Origin: Vogesella urethralis
GTDB lineage: Bacteria; Pseudomonadota; Gammaproteobacteria; Burkholderiales; Chromobacteriaceae
NCBI RefSeq assembly: GCF_007644045.2
Contig: NZ_VMDW02000071.1
Coordinates: 1-64,000, forward strand
Length of the DNA: 64,000 nucleotides
Reading direction: 5' to 3'
The notes beneath the pieces are model-generated. The model saw nothing but the letters and a program-made list of their open reading frames with translations. It did no database searches and was not told where the DNA came from. Positions 53,904-63,547 of the stretch are shown piece by piece. How positions within the stretch are numbered: position 1 is the stretch's first letter; every line of letters begins with the position of its first letter. Both the position numbers and the translations under genes were made by a program.

Positions 53904-56606
53904 TTATTGGGGTGTTTGCACATCGGGCTGTTGCAGCAGGTCTTTGGTGACGATGGTCAGCGCCCGGTCCTCGGGGTGAACCTGTACGCTAAAGCCCAAT
54001 CGGGACATGAGTTTAAGCATGCCCTTGTTGCCTGCCAGCACCTCGCCCACCATCACTTTCAGGCCCTGTTCGCGCGCGGCGTCGAACAAGGCGTTCATCA
54101 GGATGACGCCGATACCCTTGCCCTGCCAGTGGTCGGCCACCTCCAGCGCAAATTCGCAACTCTCGTTGTCGGGGTCGGTTACGTAGCGCGCCACCGCCAG
54201 CTGCTCTTCGCCAGCGTCGGTTTCGCGCGTCATCGCCAGCGCCATCTCGCGGTCGTAATCGAGCTGGGTAAAGCGCACCAGCATGGTTTGCGACAGCTGC
54301 TTGATGCTGGACATATAGCGGTTGTAGCGGCTTTCTTCCGACAGGTTGCGCACAAAGGCCTGCGTCATGTCTGCGTCTTCCGGCCGCACCGGACGGATGT
54401 TCACCGGCGTGCCGTCCTTCAGCATCGAACAGTGCACCATGTGCATCGGGTACGGCATGATGGCCATGTGACCATACGGTTTGCCGCGCTTGGGCGCTTG
54501 CACGATGATGCGCGCGTCCAGCGCAATCACGCCCGACTCGTCCGCCACCAGCGGGTTGATGTCCATCTCGCGCACTTCCGGCAGCTCGCACACCAGCTCG
54601 GACACGTGCAGCAGCACGCTCTTCAAGGTGTCGAGATCCACCCCGGGCATGTTCTTGAACGGCCCCAGAATCTTGCCGATGCGCGTCTTGTCGATCATGC
54701 GGTCCACCAGGTAGTGGTTGACCGGCGGCAGGCTCAGCGCCCGGTCCTGCATGATTTCCACGGCGATGCCGCCGGCACCGAAGGTGATCACCGGCCCGAA
54801 CGAAGCATCAGCCGTCACCCCCACCATCAGCTCGCGCGCATGGCGCCGCTTGCGCATGGCCTGTACCGACACGCCATCGATGCGCGCCGTCGGCTGCGCC
54901 TCCAGCGTCCGCGCCATGATGCTGGCGTAGGCATCGCGCAGCGACTGCTCGCTGCCAATGTTCAGTTCCACGCCGCCCACGTCGGACTTGTAAATGATGT
55001 CCGGCGAGTCGATCTTCAGCACTACCGGGTAGCCGATGTCGGCGGCCAACCTTACTGCCTCGTCCACGTCGCGCGCCAGCGCGGTGCGGTTAACCGGAAT
55101 ATTGAACGCCGCCAGCACGTCCTTGCTTTCGCGCTCGGACAGCACGCTACGCCCTTCCAGCAAGGCGGTGGCGATCACCGCGCGGGCCGTCAGCACGTCC
55201 GGCACCACCTGCTCGCCCTCCAGCGGGGCGGGCGTTTGCAGCAGCATCTGCTGGTTATGATGGTAGGACGCCAGGTTGCGGAATACCTCGATGGCGAATT
55301 CCGGCGCACGGAAATGCGCGCACTTGGCCTTGGAGAACAGCTCCCGGCTTTCCGACACCTTGGCGTCACCCAGCCACGACAGGAACATCGGCTTGCTGCT
55401 TTCGCGCTGCAGCCCCACCATCAGCTGGGCGGTAGTGAGGTGGTCGGTACCCGCCTGCGGGGTAAAGATCACCAGCACGCCGTCCACATTCGGGTCATCC
55501 AGACAGGCTTTGACGGCGGTACGGAAGCGCACCGGGCTGGCGTCGCCGATGATGTCCACCGGGTTGCCACGCGACCAGTTGGCCGGCAGCGACTCGTTCA
55601 GCAGCTCCAGCGTGGCCGGCGCCAGTTTGGCCAGCTCCACGCCGTACATATAGGCGCTGTCGGCGGCCAGCACGCCGGGGCCGATACCGTTGGTCACGAT
55701 CGCAAGGCGCTTGCCGGTAACGCGGTAGTTGGCCGCCAGCACCTTGGCGGCGGTAAACAGCTGGGCGATGGTGGCCACGCGCAGCACACCGGCACGCGAC
55801 AGCGCGGCATCGAACACATCGCCGCTTTCCACCAGGTTGGACGAATGCATCAGGCCGGTCACGTCGTCTTCGTAGCGGCCGGATTTCACCACTACCACCG
55901 GTTTGGTACGTGCCGCAGCACGCAGCGCGCTCATGAAGCGGCGGGCATCGTGCACGTGGTGCACGTGCAGCAGGATGCCCTGGGTGAAGTTGTCGGCTAC
56001 CAGGTAATCCAGAATCTCGCCGAACTCCACGTCCAGCGCCTCGCCCACCGACACCACGCTGGAAAAGCCGATGCCCTTGCTGTCGGCCCAGTCCAGCATG
56101 GCGGTACACAGCGCCGACGATTGCGACACCAGCGCCAGGTTGCCGGCTTTCACTTTACTGGTGTAGTTACTGGCGTTGAAGCCGGCCACCGGCCGCATCA
56201 GGCCCAGCACGTTGGGGCCGAGAATGCGGATGCCGTAGTGCTTGGCAATCGATACTGCCTCGTTCAGCGCCTCGCGCTCCTGCGCTTCGCTGTCGCCGAA
56301 GTCCTTGGCCAGCAGAATGCCTTTTACCCCTTTCTTGCCGCAGTCTTTCACGATGGCGGGCAGGCTGCGCAAGGCGGTGGTGACCACTACCATATCCACC
56401 GGGCCTTCGATCAGCCGGACCGAGGTGTAAGCCGGAATGCCGCCCACCACACGGTGGTGCAGGTTGACCGGATACAGCTTGCCCTGGAAATTGCCGGCCA
56501 GCAGGTTGGCAAAAATCGCCTGCCCCACCGAGCCCGGGGTGTCACTGGCACCCACCACGGCAACGTTGCGCGGCGAAAACAGCGGTGTGAGGTAATGCGG
56601 TTTCAT
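53904..56606 (-). CDS. Pat/PatZ-type acetyltransferase (acyl-CoA synthetase-like fused to GNAT)
   Basis: This 900-residue protein has an N-terminal NDP-forming acyl-CoA synthetase region: LFSPRNVAVVGASDTPGSVGQ at the CoA-binding start, then the succinyl-CoA-ligase-like parts and an ATP-grasp segment with GYPVVLKIDSPDIIYKSDVGGVELNI. A C-terminal GNAT domain follows from about 730 (VNIRPVRPEDADMTQAF, then VADHWQGKGIGVILM). In enterobacteria PatZ acetylates lysines in metabolic enzymes such as acetyl-CoA synthetase. The ATG at 56606 was chosen; a TTG at 56621 is the alternative. An in-frame DUS-like 12-mer at 55042 uses AGG TTG codons. Confidence 0.88.
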   Translation of the reverse strand: MKPHYLTPLFSPRNVAVVGASDTPGSVGQAIFANLLAGNFQGKLYPVNLHHRVVGGIPAYTSVRLIEGPVDMVVVTTALRSLPAIVKDCGKKGVKGILLAKDFGDSEAQEREALNEAVSIAKHYGIRILGPNVLGLMRPVAGFNASNYTSKVKAGNLALVSQSSALCTAMLDWADSKGIGFSSVVSVGEALDVEFGEILDYLVADNFTQGILLHVHHVHDARRFMSALRAAARTKPVVVVKSGRYEDDVTGLMHSSNLVESGDVFDAALSRAGVLRVATIAQLFTAAKVLAANYRVTGKRLAIVTNGIGPGVLAADSAYMYGVELAKLAPATLELLNESLPANWSRGNPVDIIGDASPVRFRTAVKACLDDPNVDGVLVIFTPQAGTDHLTTAQLMVGLQRESSKPMFLSWLGDAKVSESRELFSKAKCAHFRAPEFAIEVFRNLASYHHNQQMLLQTPAPLEGEQVVPDVLTARAVIATALLEGRSVLSERESKDVLAAFNIPVNRTALARDVDEAVRLAADIGYPVVLKIDSPDIIYKSDVGGVELNIGSEQSLRDAYASIMARTLEAQPTARIDGVSVQAMRKRRHARELMVGVTADASFGPVITFGAGGIAVEIMQDRALSLPPVNHYLVDRMIDKTRIGKILGPFKNMPGVDLDTLKSVLLHVSELVCELPEVREMDINPLVADESGVIALDARIIVQAPKRGKPYGHMAIMPYPMHMVHCSMLKDGTPVNIRPVRPEDADMTQAFVRNLSEESRYNRYMSSIKQLSQTMLVRFTQLDYDREMALAMTRETDAGEEQLAVARYVTDPDNESCEFALEVADHWQGKGIGVILMNALFDAAREQGLKVMVGEVLAGNKGMLKLMSRLGFSVQVHPEDRALTIVTKDLLQQPDVQTPQ

Positions 56607-56667
56607 GGTTTGTCCGTCCAAGTAGTAAAGGCATGTTGCCGTAGCCGCCGTCTATCGACAACGGCCT

Positions 56668-56679
56668 GCGGCCAACCTT
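56668..56679 (+). repeat. DUS-like 12-mer GCGGCCAACCTT
   Basis: Perfect copy in the 264-bp divergent gap between pat and nadA. The gap shows no other recognised element apart from the presumed promoters. Confidence 0.6.
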
Positions 56680-56870
56680 GCGCCGCTTTTATCCTGTTGT
56701 TCTGGCCACGCCGCCAGGGCTTTTGACACGGTCATCAGACGTATCAATGCAGTAGCGCAGTGTGCACAATATTGCTAATCTTCGCGGTTTCGCGGCGCGC
56801 CCATGTTGTGCCGCATCAAACGATGACCCACATCAGGAAAAGGCCCGTCCCGCCAGGGAGTACCGACATC

Positions 56871-57785
56871 ATGAGCAAACGCGTTGTAACCCTCGCCCAC
56901 TACTACACCCAGCCGGAAATCCAGCAAATGGCCGACAAGGTCGGCGATAGCCTGGAGCTGTCGCTGTTTGCCCGCGAGTCCAAGGCTGACATCATCGTGT
57001 TTGCCGGTGTCCGTTTCATGGCAGAAACCGCCAAGATCCTGAACCCGCAAGCAGAGGTGATCCTGCCGGACGCCGGCTCCACCTGCTCGCTGGTCACCCA
57101 GACCGACGTGGCTGCCCTGCAACAGTGGCGCGAAAGCCACCCCGACCACGTGCACGTGTCGTACATCAACTCGTCCGCCGCGCACAAGGCGCTGTCGGAC
57201 TGGATCGTCACCAGCCGCAACGTGGACGACATCATCGCCCACCTGTACGAACAGGGTAAGCAGGTGATCTTCTCGCCCGACCGCAATATGGGCGCCTACC
57301 TCAATTATCAATACGGCTACGATATGCCATTATGGTCGGCCGTGTGCGAGGTACACGACAAGTTCAACGAGGCGGCCCTGGACGAAGCGCTGACCGCCAG
57401 CCCCAACGCCCACCTGATCGCCCACCCGGAAAGCCCGCTGCCGGTACTGAAGCGTGCCGAGTACGTCGGCTCCACCTCCGGCATGCTGAACTGGGTAAAA
57501 GCCTACAGCGGCGATGCGGCCAACGTGATCTTCGTGGCCACCGAAGACGGCATCCTGTACAACATGCGCCTGGCGCGCCCGGACCTGGACATCCGCCAGG
57601 CGCCGATCTACGCCGGCTGCCAGTGCAACTCCTGTCCGTACATGAAGATGAACACCATCGAGGCGGTAAAACGGGCGCAGCAAGGCGAAGGCACCCGCAT
57701 CGATTACCTGACCGAGGCCGAGATGGACGCCGCGCGCTTGCCTATCGAACGCATGCTGGACTTCAGCCAGCGTTACTACAAGTAA
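56871..57785 (+). CDS. nadA: Quinolinate synthase NadA
   Basis: This 304-residue 4Fe-4S enzyme condenses iminoaspartate with dihydroxyacetone phosphate in NAD synthesis. The cluster cysteines are probably Cys72 (DAGSTCSLV), Cys159 (SAVCEVH) and Cys255 in CQCNSCPYMKMNT. The start HYYTQPEIQQMADKVGDSLELS fits the short NadA form. The ATG at 56871 has GGGAG eleven bases before it; a longer in-frame reading from 56760 crosses the promoter region. nadB and nadC are not adjacent. Confidence 0.93.
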   Translation: MSKRVVTLAHYYTQPEIQQMADKVGDSLELSLFARESKADIIVFAGVRFMAETAKILNPQAEVILPDAGSTCSLVTQTDVAALQQWRESHPDHVHVSYINSSAAHKALSDWIVTSRNVDDIIAHLYEQGKQVIFSPDRNMGAYLNYQYGYDMPLWSAVCEVHDKFNEAALDEALTASPNAHLIAHPESPLPVLKRAEYVGSTSGMLNWVKAYSGDAANVIFVATEDGILYNMRLARPDLDIRQAPIYAGCQCNSCPYMKMNTIEAVKRAQQGEGTRIDYLTEAEMDAARLPIERMLDFSQRYYK

Positions 57786-57800
57786 CCGGCCCGCGCCACA

Positions 57801-57829
57801 CAGCCCGCCCCCAGCGGGCTGTTTTTCTT
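57801..57829 (+). terminator. Intrinsic terminator of nadA
   Basis: CAGCCCGC and GCGGGCTG form an 8-bp stem around CCCCA, followed by TTTTTCTTT. Confidence 0.85.
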
Positions 57830-57902
57830 TATGCAACCGGCACGGCGGTTTTCGCCCGCCCGATACACGGCTACAATCATCCGGTCTTGATGGAACCTTG
57901 CC

Positions 57903-58643
57903 ATGAAAATCCTGCTTAGCAACGACGACGGTTATTTCGCTCCCGGCCTTGCCACCCTGGCTGCCCACTTGTCTGCCTTGGGCGACGTCGTGGTGGTCGC
58001 ACCGGAACGCGACCGCAGCGGCGCCAGCAATTCTCTGACGCTGGACCGCCCCTTGTCGGTAAAGCAGGCCGCCAGCGGCTTTTACTACGTCAATGGCACG
58101 CCCACCGACTGCGTGCACGTTGCCGTCACCGGCTTTCTGGATTTCCGCCCCGACATCGTGGTGTCCGGCATCAACCACGGCCCGAATATGGGCGACGACA
58201 CGCTGTATTCCGGCACCGTCGCCGCGGCGACCGAAGCCTTCCTGCTGGGCATTCCGGCCATTGCCGTGTCGCTGGCCGGCAAAAACCGCCATTTCGATAC
58301 CGCAGGCCAGGTAGCGGCCAACCTGGTACGGCGCTTCCAGGCCCAGCCGTTCAGCCGGCCCATGCTGCTGAACGTCAACGTGCCCGACATCCCGGCCGAA
58401 CAACTGGCCGGCACCGAAGTGACCCGTCTGGGCCGCCGCCACCACGCCGAACCGGTGATTCGCGCCAACAACCCGCGCGGTGATACCGTGTACTGGGTCG
58501 GCCCGGTCGGCCCCGAGCAAGACGCCGGTAACGGCACCGATTTTCACGCCATCCGCCAGCAGCGTGTGTCTATCACGCCGCTGATGATAGACCTGACCGC
58601 ACGCGATCAACTGGATGTAATACAGACATGGCTCAATCCCTAG
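57903..58643 (+). CDS. surE: 5'-nucleotidase SurE
   Basis: This 246-residue metal-dependent nucleoside monophosphatase and exopolyphosphatase has the active-site start [15 protein letters not shown] (Asp8, Asp9), then [15 protein letters not shown] and [22 protein letters not shown]. It is the first gene of the classical surE-pcm-nlpD-rpoS run and overlaps pcm by 16 bases. Confidence 0.96.
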   Translation: MKILLSNDDGYFAPGLATLAAHLSALGDVVVVAPERDRSGASNSLTLDRPLSVKQAASGFYYVNGTPTDCVHVAVTGFLDFRPDIVVSGINHGPNMGDDTLYSGTVAAATEAFLLGIPAIAVSLAGKNRHFDTAGQVAANLVRRFQAQPFSRPMLLNVNVPDIPAEQLAGTEVTRLGRRHHAEPVIRANNPRGDTVYWVGPVGPEQDAGNGTDFHAIRQQRVSITPLMIDLTARDQLDVIQTWLNP

Positions 58644-59296
58644 TCGCAGGCAACAATTTCGGCATGTTCTCCGACCGCACGCGCATGCGCATGATCGAGC
58701 GCCTGCGGCAGAACGGCATTCGTGAAGAGCGGGTGCTGGCCGCCATGTACGAAGTGCCGCGCCACTTGTTCATCGACCAGGCGCTGGCCACCCGAGCCTA
58801 CGACGACGTGTCGCTACCCATCGGCCAGGGGCAAACCATTTCGCAGCCACTCACCGTGGCACGCATGACCGAAAAACTGCTGGAAGGGCGCGACAAGCCT
58901 GGCCGCATCCTCGAGATCGGCACCGGCTGCGGCTACCAGACCGCCGTGCTGCTGAAAACCGGCGCCGAGGTGTTCTCGATTGAACGTCTGGCCGGCATTC
59001 TGGACAAAGCCAGACAGAACCTGCGGCAAGCCAAGCTGGTGCATGCCCGTCTGGTGCACGGCGACGGCCATCTCGGCCTGCCGGATGTCGCCCCCTTCGA
59101 CGGCATCATCATCACTGCCGCCGCGCGTCAGGTACCGCCCGCCTTGCTGGCACAACTGGCCGACAACGGCAGGCTGGTGCTGCCGGTGGGAGACAAGGAG
59201 CAGCACCTGTGGCTGTACGAGAAAACAGCCGACGGGCTGCGCCAGACGCAGCTGGAGCCAGCCCGCTTCGTGCCCCTGCTGCCGGGCAAGCAATAA
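58628..59296 (+). CDS. pcm: Protein-L-isoaspartate O-methyltransferase
   Basis: This 222-residue SAM-dependent methyltransferase repairs isoaspartyl residues. It has [32 protein letters not shown], the SAM loop [13 protein letters not shown] and [16 protein letters not shown]. It overlaps surE, which fits coupling, and 82 bases separate it from nlpD. Confidence 0.96.
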   Translation: MAQSLVAGNNFGMFSDRTRMRMIERLRQNGIREERVLAAMYEVPRHLFIDQALATRAYDDVSLPIGQGQTISQPLTVARMTEKLLEGRDKPGRILEIGTGCGYQTAVLLKTGAEVFSIERLAGILDKARQNLRQAKLVHARLVHGDGHLGLPDVAPFDGIIITAAARQVPPALLAQLADNGRLVLPVGDKEQHLWLYEKTADGLRQTQLEPARFVPLLPGKQ

Positions 59297-59337
59297 CAAA
59301 AAAGCAACACCCCACCCTCTTGATTCTTGTCTGACAA

Positions 59338-59367
59338 TTTACAGCAGGCAGATAGCTGACATATAAA
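59338..59367 (+). promoter_or_regulatory. Possible promoter upstream of nlpD
   Basis: TTTACA and TATAAA are spaced by 18 bp. If used, transcription would start about five bases before the nlpD ATG, leaving no room for a ribosome site, so it may be leaderless or the true promoter lies elsewhere. Confidence 0.3.
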
Positions 59368-59378
59368 ATCGACATCCA

Positions 59379-60497
59379 ATGCAGAACATCTTGTTAAAAA
59401 AACTGGCCGTAATCGGTAGCAGCGTCGCACTGTCCTTGCTGGCAGGTTGTGCGCAACTGAACCAGGACACCCCCGCAGACATCGTACGGGGCTCCCCCAC
59501 CACGCAGAAAGTGCGCAGCGAGGTAGCGGCCAAGCCGGCACCCGCCGCACCGGCAGCGACAGGCGGAAAGGCCAGCACACAAGCCATTGCACTGGGCAGC
59601 ACCCCGCAGCCGAAAGTGGTAACGGGCAACACAACCCACACCGTTCAAGCCGGTGAAACCCTGTACCGCGTCGCCGTCAACAACGGCCTGCGTTACCAGG
59701 ACCTGGCGGAATGGAACCATTTGGACGGTTACACCATCAAGGTTGGCCAGGTTTTACGGCTAACCCCGCCGGATGCACCGCAGACTGGTGCACCCGTAAC
59801 CGCCCCGACAGCCGGTACCGCTACCGCGGCCAAACCGGCAGACACCAAACCGGCAGCAGGCCAGATGCCGGTTGAAGCGAAGGCACCGGTATCCGGCACC
59901 GACGCTCAGGCAGCCAGCAAGCGCTATCCGAAAGCCTTGAAGCTGCCGTACTCGGAAGAGGCCATCAAGAGCCTTCCGGCCCAGAGTGAGGGAAATGGCA
60001 AACCTGCCTCGACCGTACCGCCCGCCAAAAACACACCGGAAAAACCGGTGGCCAAAGTAGAAGCCGACACACCTGTCGCACCGGCTGCTCCGGCAACCGA
60101 GGCGAGCAGCCCGAAACCGGCGGCAACTACCGGCGTGGTATGGGCCTGGCCTACCCAGGGTAACGTGATCCGGGGTTTCTCGGATCAGAACAAGGGCATC
60201 GACATTGCCGGCAAGGCGGGGCAACCCGTGCTGGCGGCAGCTGACGGCAAGGTGGTGTACAGCGGTAGTGGTTTGCGCGGTTACGGCAAGCTGATCATCC
60301 TGCGACACGACAAAACCTACCTGTCGGCCTATGCCCACAACAACCAGTTACTCGTCAAGGAAGGCCAAGCCGTCAAGAAAGGGCAGAAAATTGCCGAAAT
60401 GGGTAATACCGACGCGGACCAGGTAAAACTGCACTTTGAAATCCGCCAACTCGGCAAGCCTGTAGACCCGAGCAAGTATCTGGAAACCAGACCCTGA
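59379..60497 (+). CDS. nlpD: Lipoprotein NlpD, LysM and LytM-like amidase activator
   Basis: This 372-residue outer-membrane lipoprotein has lipobox LLAGC with Cys24. A LysM domain lies at about 88-132 ([18 protein letters not shown]), then a Pro/Ala/Lys-rich linker, and a C-terminal LytM/M23 domain from about 250 ([20 protein letters not shown] to [14 protein letters not shown]). The zinc-site histidine before GIDI is replaced by asparagine, so the domain should be catalytically inactive and act as an activator of cell-wall amidase during division. It lies directly before rpoS; in E. coli the rpoS promoter lies in nlpD. Confidence 0.93.
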   Translation: MQNILLKKLAVIGSSVALSLLAGCAQLNQDTPADIVRGSPTTQKVRSEVAAKPAPAAPAATGGKASTQAIALGSTPQPKVVTGNTTHTVQAGETLYRVAVNNGLRYQDLAEWNHLDGYTIKVGQVLRLTPPDAPQTGAPVTAPTAGTATAAKPADTKPAAGQMPVEAKAPVSGTDAQAASKRYPKALKLPYSEEAIKSLPAQSEGNGKPASTVPPAKNTPEKPVAKVEADTPVAPAAPATEASSPKPAATTGVVWAWPTQGNVIRGFSDQNKGIDIAGKAGQPVLAAADGKVVYSGSGLRGYGKLIILRHDKTYLSAYAHNNQLLVKEGQAVKKGQKIAEMGNTDADQVKLHFEIRQLGKPVDPSKYLETRP

Positions 60498-60540
60498 CAG
60501 GCTCAATCCTGATCAGGAGCGCACAAGCGGGGGAAACATC

Positions 60541-61488
60541 ATGAGCGACGATCTTGATCTGCTGGAAGAAGTGCTGGAAGACGAGCTGGAAAACGAAGAC
60601 GAGCCGCGTGCCGAGGCTGAAGAAGCCGAAGAAGCCGCGGCCAGCAAGGGCTTTGAAGACATCGCCGATGTCACCCAGATTTACCTGAACGATATCGGCA
60701 GCAATGCGCTGCTGACGCCGGCGCAGGAAATCGAACTGGCGCGCCGCGTAGTGCAGGGCGACTTCAGCGCGCGCCAGAAAATGATCGAGCACAACCTGCG
60801 TCTGGTGGTGAACATTGCCAAGCACTACATCAACCGTGGCTTGGCGCTGCTGGACCTGATCGAGGAAGGCAATATCGGCCTGATGCACGCGCTTGAAAAG
60901 TTCGACCCGGAACGCGGCTTCCGCTTCTCCACCTACGCTACCTGGTGGATCCGGCAGAGCATCGAGCGCGCCATCATGAACCAGTCGCGTACCATCCGCC
61001 TGCCGGTGCATGTCATCAAGGAGCTGAACGTCTACCTGCGCGCTGCCCGCCACCTGGAAAGCCAGATGGGGCGCGAGCCGACGCTGGAAGACATTGCCCA
61101 CCTCACCGGCAAGCCGGTAGACGAAGTGCGCAAAGTGCTCAACCTGAACGAACGCATGGCGTCGCTGGACGCGCCGCTGGATATCGACCCGATGCTGTCG
61201 ATCGGCGAGTCCATCCCCGACGAGCAGCACGAAGAGCCGGACATCCAGCTGCACAACGCGCAGATCGAGCACTTCGTGCACGACTGGCTGGGCCAGCTCA
61301 CCGACAAGCAGCGCATGGTGATCGAGCGCCGCTACGGCCTGAACGGCCACGAAGTCTGCACGCTGGAAGAACTGGCTTCCGCCCTCAGCCTGACCCGCGA
61401 GCGCGTCCGCCAGATCCAGATCGAAGGCCTGGAGCACCTGCGCCGTATCCTGCGTCGCAAAGGTGTCACCAAGGACTACCTGATCTGA
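60541..61488 (+). CDS. rpoS: Stationary-phase sigma factor RpoS
   Basis: This 315-residue sigma-70-family factor has an acidic start ([19 protein letters not shown]), region 1.2 ([21 protein letters not shown]), region 2 ([21 protein letters not shown]), region 3 and region 4.2 ([23 protein letters not shown]). It directs general stress genes. The gene order with nlpD is the standard one. GGGGGAAAC precedes the ATG. Confidence 0.95.
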   Translation: MSDDLDLLEEVLEDELENEDEPRAEAEEAEEAAASKGFEDIADVTQIYLNDIGSNALLTPAQEIELARRVVQGDFSARQKMIEHNLRLVVNIAKHYINRGLALLDLIEEGNIGLMHALEKFDPERGFRFSTYATWWIRQSIERAIMNQSRTIRLPVHVIKELNVYLRAARHLESQMGREPTLEDIAHLTGKPVDEVRKVLNLNERMASLDAPLDIDPMLSIGESIPDEQHEEPDIQLHNAQIEHFVHDWLGQLTDKQRMVIERRYGLNGHEVCTLEELASALSLTRERVRQIQIEGLEHLRRILRRKGVTKDYLI

Positions 61489-61507
61489 CATTGCACCACC
61501 CCAAAAA

Positions 61508-61535
61508 AACCGGCAGCCACGGCTGCCGGTTTTCT
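61508..61535. terminator. Bidirectional terminator between rpoS and the transglutaminase gene
   Basis: AACCGGCAGCC and GGCTGCCGGTT form an 11-bp stem around AC, with A- and T-runs at the two ends. Confidence 0.9.
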
Positions 61536-61585
61536 TTTGCCTGCTGGCCGGAGCCTGCCCAAGCGATCGCCGGTACGGGTAGGGC

Positions 61586-63547
61586 CTAGCGGCCGGTTTT
61601 GCGGCCAACCCTGGCCGGGCGGAACGCCTTCACTTCGCGCAATAGCGTGCGCCAGGCGTTGTCGTCGGCCGCCGGCGGTGCGTACTGCAGCCGTTGCCAG
61701 CGTTGCAGCAAGCCAGCCAGCTGATCGCGCTCCGCCGCCGTCAACGCTGCCGCCCGCGCCTGCAGCTCGCTGGCGGTATCGGCAGCCTGCGCCGCGATGC
61801 CGGCAGCCTGCAAGCGGCGCAGCAACAGCGCGTGCACCTGCTGCGGCAAGGTTTGCGGCGCCTGGCGACGGCGCAACAGCCACCACAGTAACGGCCCGCC
61901 TGCCAGCAGCATGCCGCCCAGCAGCGCCTTGACGATGCTGGCGGCCGACACCTCGCCCAAGCCCAGCTTCTGGAACAAGCCTTGCTGGCTGGCGGCATCG
62001 TACCCCACCACCCAGCGCTGCCAGCTGAAATTGGCCAGCTGCCACTGCTGGCCCACCCACTGCGCCCAACCCGGCGGTTTGCCGCCCACCAGCGGCATGC
62101 GCGGCGCTGCTTCGCCCAGGGTATTGGCGATGCCGGCCTCGATACGCTGCGGCGCCACCAGACTGGTGGCGTCCACCCGCTGCCAGCTGCCGTCTACCCA
62201 CACCTCGCTCCAGGCGTGCGCGTCCGACGACCGTATCTGCCAGAAGCGGCCCTGGCCATTGAATTCGCCGCCCTGAAAGCCCACCACCACCCTGGCCGGC
62301 AAACCGGCGGCGCGCGCCAGCACGGTAAAGGCCGAGGCAAAGTGCTCGCAGAAACCCTGCCGGCTACCGAACAGGAAGCCATCCACCACGTCGCCCTGCA
62401 ATTGCGGCGGGTTCAGCGTATAACGCAGGCCCTGCTCCGCCAGCCACAGTTGCAGCGCCTGCAAACGGGCGGCCGGCTGCGGGTGGCGCCCGGCCAGCGC
62501 CTGCGCTGCCGCCACCGTCCGCAGGTTGCCGGCAGGCAGGCTCAGGTAAAAGCCTTGCTCGCTGTCGGTCAGCGCATCGGCAAAACGCGGGCTGGCGATA
62601 CTTTCTACTCGGTAACGGAAGCGTGCCTGGTTGGCCGCATCCAGCCGCCGTAGCCGTTGCTGGTATACCAGCGTCACCCCGTCGCCACTGGCTACGCCCT
62701 GCTCGAGCAGCGGCAGATAGCCCTGATACGGCTCGGCCACCACTTCGTAGCGCAGGCGCGGCGCATCGGACGCTACCGCAACACCGCGTTCGCGCGCCAG
62801 GTTGGCCGCACGCCAGCTGCTGCCGTCAAACTGGTCAAACACCATCACCCGCCAGTACAGCTGGCTGGGGCGCGGCTGGGTGCCGGCAAACTCGGCAGTA
62901 AACACCGGCTCGCGCGACAGGATCATCTTGCCGATGGCGCCCGGGCTCATGCTGTCGGCCAGGCCGGTAGTGGCGCCCTGCTGCTGGCTGGGCATGCTCC
63001 ACAGCGGGCCGGGCAGCCGCGGCATCACCACAAACAACACCACCATCAAGGGGAAGGACAGCAACAAGGCGCGGGCGGTGATGCGCGGGCTAAGCCGTGC
63101 TTCTTCGCCGGCCAGCAGCACCATGGCCCAGGTCAGCGCAAACAGCGACAGCACCAGCCATAGCGCCGACAGCGGGCTCTGGTCGAACAGCAACGGGGTG
63201 GCCGCCAGAAAAAAGCCCAGCGCCAGCAGTACGCGCCAGTCGCGCAGGGTGGCGGTTTCCAGCGCCTTGCCGCCCACCAGCAGCAACAGGAACGCCACGC
63301 CCCCTTCGCGGCCAACCAGCGTGCGCAGCTCGAACCACAGCGCGGCAATCGGCAACAACAGCGCCAGCATCAGCCACACACGGTGCGGCAACGCCCGCCC
63401 GTGCCACACCAGCCAGCCGCGCCACGCCAGCAGCAGCATGTAGAGCATCGGTATCCACGCCGGCAGTTGCAGCAACAGCGGCATGGCCACCAGCGCCAGC
63501 GCCAGCAAGGCGGCAAAGCAGGCCAGACGGCGCGGGTCAGCCAGCAT
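61586..63547 (-). CDS. TgpA-type membrane transglutaminase (DUF3488)
   Basis: This 653-residue inner-membrane protein has about six helices up to residue 190, a periplasmic transglutaminase domain with the triad Cys in GFCEHFAS, His in DAHAWSEVWV and Asp in RVDATSLV, one more helix near 555 and a cytoplasmic C-terminal domain. In Pseudomonas aeruginosa TgpA is essential, and its natural substrate is unclear. The ATG at 63547 has GGAG six bases before it. It follows the DUF58 gene with an 11-base overlap, the usual MoxR-DUF58-TgpA order. Confidence 0.88.
   Translation of the reverse strand: MLADPRRLACFAALLALALVAMPLLLQLPAWIPMLYMLLLAWRGWLVWHGRALPHRVWLMLALLLPIAALWFELRTLVGREGGVAFLLLLVGGKALETATLRDWRVLLALGFFLAATPLLFDQSPLSALWLVLSLFALTWAMVLLAGEEARLSPRITARALLLSFPLMVVLFVVMPRLPGPLWSMPSQQQGATTGLADSMSPGAIGKMILSREPVFTAEFAGTQPRPSQLYWRVMVFDQFDGSSWRAANLARERGVAVASDAPRLRYEVVAEPYQGYLPLLEQGVASGDGVTLVYQQRLRRLDAANQARFRYRVESIASPRFADALTDSEQGFYLSLPAGNLRTVAAAQALAGRHPQPAARLQALQLWLAEQGLRYTLNPPQLQGDVVDGFLFGSRQGFCEHFASAFTVLARAAGLPARVVVGFQGGEFNGQGRFWQIRSSDAHAWSEVWVDGSWQRVDATSLVAPQRIEAGIANTLGEAAPRMPLVGGKPPGWAQWVGQQWQLANFSWQRWVVGYDAASQQGLFQKLGLGEVSAASIVKALLGGMLLAGGPLLWWLLRRRQAPQTLPQQVHALLLRRLQAAGIAAQAADTASELQARAAALTAAERDQLAGLLQRWQRLQYAPPAADDNAWRTLLREVKAFRPARVGRKTGR

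Noticed and set aside
53907-56726. A 939-codon open frame opposite pat
   Set aside because: It is a shadow of the high-GC third-position pattern; the translated protein shows no recognisable domain, whereas pat does.
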